Shown: piece by piece, positions 60,203 through 64,000 of the stretch
Position numbering within the stretch: the stretch's first letter is position 1
Layout of the letters: each line of letters starts with the position of its first letter
NCBI GenBank assembly: GCA_035438985.1
Contig: DAORJK010000015.1
Span: forward strand, 23,693 to 87,692
Origin: UBA4408 sp002389785
GTDB lineage: Bacteria; Bacteroidota; Bacteroidia; UBA4408
Reading direction: 5' to 3'
DNA: 64,000 nucleotides
Position numbers and translations under genes: made by a program
Notes under the pieces: model-generated
Databases searched by the model: none
Seen by the model: the letters and a program-made list of their open reading frames with translations, nothing else
What the model was told of the DNA's origin: nothing

Positions 60203-61196
60203 ATTCATTCATCTCAAACGAATAGAGCGTTCCGTTATCACCAACAGCCCATCCACGATTTGAGTCTACGAGCTTTACTGAATGTATACTTGACTTATTA
60301 GGAATTTCAGAAATTTTCCATGTTTCTCCGTTATCGTTTGAAACAAGTACATAGCCATTTTCGCCCATTGCCACTGCTGTTTCCGAATTGTAACTATCAA
60401 TGCAAGTGAAGTGTTTTCGTTTACTGTTAAGTAGCGAATTTCCATTTACTTTCGAGTGCCAACTAGCACCAGCATCTGTGCTTTTGTATAGGTTTCCATT
60501 GTAACCGCATAATAAACCCGTACCGTTTGAAGTAATTTTTATTCCTGTAAAAAATTCATCTGACACCGATTGGTATTGCCAGGTAACTCCTCCATCGCTA
60601 GATTTTAGTAAAACTCCATATCCACTGGCAAATGCAGTAGTTTCATCCAGGCATTGCAAGGCTCGTAATTCATGATTTTCGGTTAAAACCGAATGCCAGG
60701 TTTTTCCTGAATTTTCGGACTTTAATATTATTCCGTTTCCAAAATCATCACCGCCAACTATCAAGGCTGTAGTGTCGTTTAAAAAATGAATGTCTCTTAA
60801 TACTACTCTAAAGTTAAAAGCAACCGTATCAAGTACCGGGCAATGATCCCAAGTTGCTCCTCCGTTCATTGTTTTAAAAATCTCTAAATTATCTCCCAAA
60901 GCAAAACCAAGTTTGCTGTTTTTAAAATATACTTTATTAAACGAAAAATTAGGGCTTTCGAGTATAATTGTCCAGCTTATTCCTTTATCTGTTGAACGGT
61001 AGATGAAGCCGTTTTTCTCGCGATTTCCACCGCAAAAAAACATGCTATCGTTGGATGTAAAACAAGACAATGATTTTATTTTATCGGTAACAGGTGTATT
61101 CAATAAGGTAAAACTCAGTGAGGCTTCCTTGTTTTTTTTGCAAGCATAGATACTCGAAAAAAACAGCAGCAATAAAAAAAGCCTTGCAAATTGCAA
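60201..61196 (-). CDS. Ycf48/BNR-like beta-propeller lipoprotein
   Basis: 331 residues from a TTG at 61196, which gives a clean lipoprotein signal (MQFARLFLLLLFF ... IYAC, Cys19). A TTG at 61283 also opens the frame but would overlap the upstream gene by 59 bases and add 29 non-signal residues. The body is a propeller of BNR/Ycf48-like units with S.D.G.TW motifs: STDKGISW, MNGGATW, ENSGKTW, SSDGGVTW, STDAGASW, SNDNGETW. Likely an envelope protein. Its start codon falls inside a terminator-like hairpin. Confidence 0.75.
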   Translation of the reverse strand: MQFARLFLLLLFFSSIYACKKNKEASLSFTLLNTPVTDKIKSLSCFTSNDSMFFCGGNREKNGFIYRSTDKGISWTIILESPNFSFNKVYFKNSKLGFALGDNLEIFKTMNGGATWDHCPVLDTVAFNFRVVLRDIHFLNDTTALIVGGDDFGNGIILKSENSGKTWHSVLTENHELRALQCLDETTAFASGYGVLLKSSDGGVTWQYQSVSDEFFTGIKITSNGTGLLCGYNGNLYKSTDAGASWHSKVNGNSLLNSKRKHFTCIDSYNSETAVAMGENGYVLVSNDNGETWKISEIPNKSSIHSVKLVDSNRGWAVGDNGTLYSFEMNE

Positions 61197-61202
61197 AGCT
61201 TT
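61174..61202 (-). terminator. Terminator-like hairpin over the start of the lipoprotein gene
   Basis: 11-bp stem AAAGCTTTGCA / TGCAAGGCTTT (one G-T wobble), ATT loop, seven T on the minus strand. It lies 22 bases after the stop of the upstream beta-barrel gene and overlaps the signal-peptide codons of the next gene. Confidence 0.7.
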
Positions 61203-61224
61203 AGTAGTGCTAACAGTAGGTATT

Positions 61225-62151
61225 TTAAAAGGTGTATCCAACTTGAAATGCAGGATTAATAATAGTTGCAGTATAATCTTCAAACTCGGTATTGTTTTGA
61301 CGGAAACCTAAACCAATTTGTAAATTGAGTGAAAAATTGGTTGAACTTTTAAATGCAAAACCTGTATTGATCATTCCTGAATAAGAAGTCCCCTTAGCAT
61401 CTTTGGTAGTTATTTTATAATCGTAATAAGGATAAGATCCGGACGAATTCACTACATAGTATTTTAATTCCTGGTAGGTATAATCGATATTACCGTAATA
61501 AAAGGCAGGTCCAACAAAAAAAGCTGCTGCATGCTGTCCAAAAGGATATACATTTAATTCGAGTCCGAAGGTGTTTTTTCGTACAATGGATGTATACTTG
61601 GTTTCATCATTTGGAGTGCTCGAATAGTAGTATTGTTCCTGTCGATTTTGTGTTGAATAAGAGTTTAAATAATCAACATCCATGGTTTGATTGCTTGCTA
61701 AGCCAAATGTTACAGGAATTTTGCAGCCTAAATATCCATTGGCAAAAATATGTTCAAACGATACTCCTACTCTTCTAAAAAGTACATCGGTTATTGAAAA
61801 ACCAAGAATATTTTTTTTGTAGACAAAACTTTTCGTCTCCTTTGATTCAACAGCAGTTGGAGTTTCAGGAGCAACGGGGGCTACAGGTAATTTAGGAGTA
61901 CTTGGAGCAGTGCTTTGTGTGGCAAAATTTTCAACTGTTCCATTCGCAAAAACTACTTTATCAACTGTGCTTATAAGCTCACGATACGTTGGTCCTTCCG
62001 GGTTATCAGCTCGTTTAAACACAATTTCGGCTTTACTTAGTTCGAGTACTTTTGCTTCGCGGATAGTACCATTTTTATAATAGATACGATCTTGAGAAAA
62101 GGCTGCAAATGCAGTAAAAACAAGTATGATTAAAGGAGCAATTTTTTTCAT
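61225..62151 (-). CDS. Member 4 of the paralogous family, fused to an outer-membrane-type beta region
   Basis: 308 residues. Signal peptide (1-19), then the same module as paralogs 1-3 (about 20-75: DRIYYKNGTIREAKVLEL ... TVDKVVFANGTVENF), a Pro/Thr-rich linker (about 80-105) and a C-terminal beta-rich region (about 115-308) with repeated aromatic strands (GLELNVYPFGQHAAAFFVG, LNLQIGLGFRQNN) ending in F (VGYTF), as in outer-membrane barrels. It lacks the two-helix tail of the other paralogs. It follows sucD after 11 bases and probably shares its message. Confidence 0.7.
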   Translation of the reverse strand: MKKIAPLIILVFTAFAAFSQDRIYYKNGTIREAKVLELSKAEIVFKRADNPEGPTYRELISTVDKVVFANGTVENFATQSTAPSTPKLPVAPVAPETPTAVESKETKSFVYKKNILGFSITDVLFRRVGVSFEHIFANGYLGCKIPVTFGLASNQTMDVDYLNSYSTQNRQEQYYYSSTPNDETKYTSIVRKNTFGLELNVYPFGQHAAAFFVGPAFYYGNIDYTYQELKYYVVNSSGSYPYYDYKITTKDAKGTSYSGMINTGFAFKSSTNFSLNLQIGLGFRQNNTEFEDYTATIINPAFQVGYTF

Positions 62152-62162
62152 TTGAGTAGGAT

Positions 62163-63044
62163 TTAAGCCACCACTTTTGAAATTACTTCGGCCATTTTTT
62201 TACCAATCACAGCAGGCGATTCAACCACATGAATTCCACAAGCACGCATAATTTTCATTTTAGCGGCTGCAGTATCGTCTGAACCTCCAACAATAGCTCC
62301 GGCATGCCCCATGCGTCGTCCAGGAGGAGCAGTTTGTCCGGCAATAAATCCTACCACAGGTTTGGTTCCATTCTCTTTAATCCAATTGGCAGCTTCAGCT
62401 TCCATACCACCACCAATTTCGCCAATCATAACAATGCCGTGTGTATCTGGATCTTTCATTAATAATTCAACAGCTTGTTTGGTAGTAGTGCCAATAATTG
62501 GATCACCGCCAATTCCAATTGCAGTTGTAATTCCAAGACCGGCTTTTACAATTTGATCGGCCGCCTCATAGGTTAAAGTACCCGATTTACTTACAATTCC
62601 AATATGTCCTTTTTTGAAAACGAAGCCGGGCATAATGCCCACTTTAGCTTCACCTGCAGTAATAACTCCGGGACAATTAGGTCCAATTAAAGTACAATCC
62701 TTACTGCTTAAGTATTCTTTTACAGTTATCATGTCCTTAGTTGGTATTCCTTCGGTGATACAAACAATTACTTTAATGCCAGCTTCGGCTGCTTCCATTA
62801 TAGCATCGGCAGCAAAAGCAGGTGGTACAAAAATAATTGATACATCGGCAGCAGTGGCTTTCACCGCATCGGCAACTGTATTAAATACAGGTTTATCCAG
62901 GTGTTTTTGTCCACCTTTACCGGGTGTTACCCCTCCTACTACATTGGTACCGAATTCAATCATTTGGGAAGCATGAAAAGTTCCTTCATTACCCGTAAAA
63001 CCTTGCACAATTACTTTGGAATTTTTATTTACTAAAACGCTCAT
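62163..63044 (-). CDS. sucD: Succinyl-CoA ligase, alpha subunit
   Basis: 293 residues. CoA-binding GFTGNEGTFHASQM near the start, the IGPNCPGVI loop (about 120-128), and the phosphohistidine region GRRMGHAGAIVGG (His about 246-249) identify SucD. It makes succinate and ATP/GTP from succinyl-CoA in the citric acid cycle, with SucC. The sucC gene is not adjacent. An exact -7 box lies upstream. Confidence 0.95.
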   Translation of the reverse strand: MSVLVNKNSKVIVQGFTGNEGTFHASQMIEFGTNVVGGVTPGKGGQKHLDKPVFNTVADAVKATAADVSIIFVPPAFAADAIMEAAEAGIKVIVCITEGIPTKDMITVKEYLSSKDCTLIGPNCPGVITAGEAKVGIMPGFVFKKGHIGIVSKSGTLTYEAADQIVKAGLGITTAIGIGGDPIIGTTTKQAVELLMKDPDTHGIVMIGEIGGGMEAEAANWIKENGTKPVVGFIAGQTAPPGRRMGHAGAIVGGSDDTAAAKMKIMRACGIHVVESPAVIGKKMAEVISKVVA

Positions 63045-63067
63045 AGTTTATTTTTTTTCAGTTCTGA

Positions 63068-63075
63068 CAAATGTA
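63068..63075 (-). promoter_or_regulatory. -7 promoter box (TACATTTG) of sucD
   Basis: Exact TAnnTTTG on the minus strand, 23 bases before the ATG. No -33 TTG at the expected spacing. Confidence 0.42.
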
Positions 63076-63269
63076 ATAAAATATAAAAGTCGAATGCTAA
63101 ATTTTTTTTGTGCTGCTACAATTTGATTGTATGATACCGTAAACTCGCTGACTCATTATGTTTGAGAATAATGGAAGTAGCTTGTTTGTTGCGTTACAAT
63201 TAAGGCGCAGCCGAATCACGACTACTTGAAAACTAAACAAGACAGGAGTAAACGCAAATTTTAAAACAT

Positions 63270-63286
63270 CCTCGTTGCAAACGAGG
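63270..63286. repeat. Short palindrome CCTCGTT-GCA-AACGAGG
   Basis: Seven-bp perfect arms with a 3-base centre, followed by a G-rich stretch, 16 bases after the lipoprotein stop on the minus strand. No T-run. The motif recalls intergenic repeats of other Bacteroidota (recollection). Confidence 0.5.
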
Positions 63287-63302
63287 ACGAGTGTGGGGGT
63301 AA

Positions 63303-63800
63303 CTAATTATCTTTAAAATGGGCTTTTGTTAAAAATCCATTATAAGTAGTTTCAAGCCATAACTCATTTTTAGTCAATTTTCTTATTCTAAATTCCACAT
63401 CTTCATAAACCCAAAATGGACCAACTCGATCTTTGTAGAAATAAAATGGAAGATATTCATATACTTTACGAATAATTAATTTTTTTTTATCATCTGCGAA
63501 TGACCATTGAAAGTAAACAATACCGTAATTCTGTGATAGAGTTTTAAAAAACAAACCAGATCCATACTTATCATCTTCAATGACCATTGAATTAAATTTA
63601 TAACCACTATCATTTTCAACAAATAATTGCATCGTTGAATCAATTCCGCCTATTTCAAGATATTCAATGTACCACGTTCTTTTTAATCTTTTTTCTTCTG
63701 ATGTAAGATTTATCAAAGGCCCATCCGGATATTTTTTACAAGCGCTATTCAAAAAGAATATAAAAGTTAGAAACAATAATTGCTTTGTTGACTTTTTCAT
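63303..63800 (-). CDS. Small lipoprotein of unknown function (lipocalin-like appearance)
   Basis: 165 residues. Lipoprotein signal with NSAC (Cys21). The mature part is beta-rich with LTSEEKRLKRTWYIEYLEIGG, a start typical of the small lipocalin-like families of Bacteroidota, and later WSFADDKKKLIIRK and RKLTKNELWLE (the usual lipocalin-like ending). Ligand unknown. It starts 7 bases after the stop of the gene at the right edge, so the two form one transcript. Confidence 0.65.
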   Translation of the reverse strand: MKKSTKQLLFLTFIFFLNSACKKYPDGPLINLTSEEKRLKRTWYIEYLEIGGIDSTMQLFVENDSGYKFNSMVIEDDKYGSGLFFKTLSQNYGIVYFQWSFADDKKKLIIRKVYEYLPFYFYKDRVGPFWVYEDVEFRIRKLTKNELWLETTYNGFLTKAHFKDN

Positions 63801-63807
63801 ATGCTGC

Positions 63808-64000
63808 TTATTTCAGTTTTATAAATTCAGCCTTCAGTTGTTCGTTTTCCTTTTTTAATTCAATTAGATGCAAGGTTAGTTCTTCAACATTTTTTAGAAT
63901 TTTTACTTGCAATTCTACTAAGTCAACTCCATTTTCTTTAACCTCCCCTGCCCTCGCTCGCATCTTGCGAGTGAGTTTTATTACCAAGCCTCTGGCTTGA
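63808..64000 (-). CDS. C-terminal coiled-coil tail of a partial gene at the right edge
   Basis: 64 codons open to the right border; the N-terminus lies beyond it. The visible tail reads ENGVDLVELQVKILKNVEEL and then a Leu/Glu/Lys coiled coil ending AEFIKLK. Such tails close Bacteroidota surface proteins, some with tail-fibre/chaperone domains (recollection). Upstream, codons for a basic stretch (RGLVIKLTRKMRARAGE) are made of two GC-rich palindromes. Function not determinable. Confidence 0.6.
   Translation of the reverse strand, partial: QARGLVIKLTRKMRARAGEVKENGVDLVELQVKILKNVEELTLHLIELKKENEQLKAEFIKLK
63953..63999. repeat. Two GC-rich palindromes inside coding sequence
   Basis: First: CTCGCTCGCA-TCT-TGCGAGTGAG (63953-63975, one G-T wobble). 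Second: CAAGCC-TCT-GGCTTG (63985-63999, perfect 6 bp). The pair forms a compact GC-rich block in AT-rich surroundings and is read as protein by the right-edge gene. Confidence 0.65.

Noticed and set aside
62614..62976. Long open frame opposite sucD
   Set aside because: It is a by-product of codon use in sucD on the other strand; the sucD protein is unmistakable.

Overview
This is an AT-rich (roughly 35-40% GC by eye), densely packed chromosomal window from a member of the Bacteroidota. Evidence for this: at least six proteins end in type IX secretion (T9SS) sorting domains; several intergenic regions carry the phylum's TAnnTTTG -7 promoter box, sometimes with TTTG 16-21 bp upstream; the window encodes BshA (bacillithiol), a small ribosomal protein THX with a Lys/Ala tail, a serine-palmitoyltransferase-type acyltransferase, a DUF4153 protein and a TIGR02757 protein. 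The family or order cannot be fixed from the sequence alone. Most of the window is ordinary core genome; there is no prophage, integron, transposase or CRISPR array.

Layout. 0-8.8 kb: end of a fatty-acid hydroxylase, TIGR02757 protein, an alpha-oxoamine synthase (sphingoid or sulfonolipid base synthesis), a minus-strand recF-DUF721-M28 peptidase operon, a double universal stress protein, a LOG-family hydrolase and the repair glycosylase Tag. 8.8-17.7 kb: a T9SS purple-acid-type phosphatase, secreted proteins of unknown function, a PaaK-like ligase, two members of a paralogous secreted family, ribosomal protein THX, an arginase-family enzyme and HU. 17.9-28 kb: fmt, MATE pump, ribH, a TPR membrane protein, metallophosphoesterase plus ZIP transporter, DUF4153, pirin and a methyltransferase. 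28-34.4 kb: a plus-strand run of comB, a zinc phospholipase/nuclease-like protein, a T9SS protein, a biotin carboxylase and a SUI1 factor, meeting bshA. 34.5-41.4 kb: a T9SS multicopper oxidase pair, a TauE/SafE transporter, an HTH regulator and two envelope proteins.

41.5-42.4 kb is the one clearly restless spot: an intact tRNA-Ser(GCU) followed by two copies of a small GIY-YIG nuclease gene, one intact and one cut off by a 239-bp exact duplication, mixed with remnants of further tRNA-Ser genes, one of which has a palindrome where its anticodon arm should be. The last codons of the intact nuclease gene are read from tRNA-derived sequence.

42.6-64 kb: a peptide-type ABC importer (binding lipoprotein and two oversized permeases, no ATPase here), a NUDIX hydrolase overlapping a WD40 gene tail to tail, a 1216-residue T9SS surface protein with 14 FG-GAP repeats and four copies of an unnamed module, a second T9SS protein, a GH3-serine hydrolase fusion, pyrR-pyrB, a STAS protein, RNase Z, a Ycf48-like lipoprotein, a fourth paralog of the secreted family fused to a beta-barrel, sucD, a lipoprotein, and the coiled-coil tail of a protein running off the right edge that has GC-rich palindromes inside its coding sequence. 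Several genes look as if they start at TTG, but those TTGs lie inside promoter boxes; the ATG 18-36 bases downstream was chosen instead.
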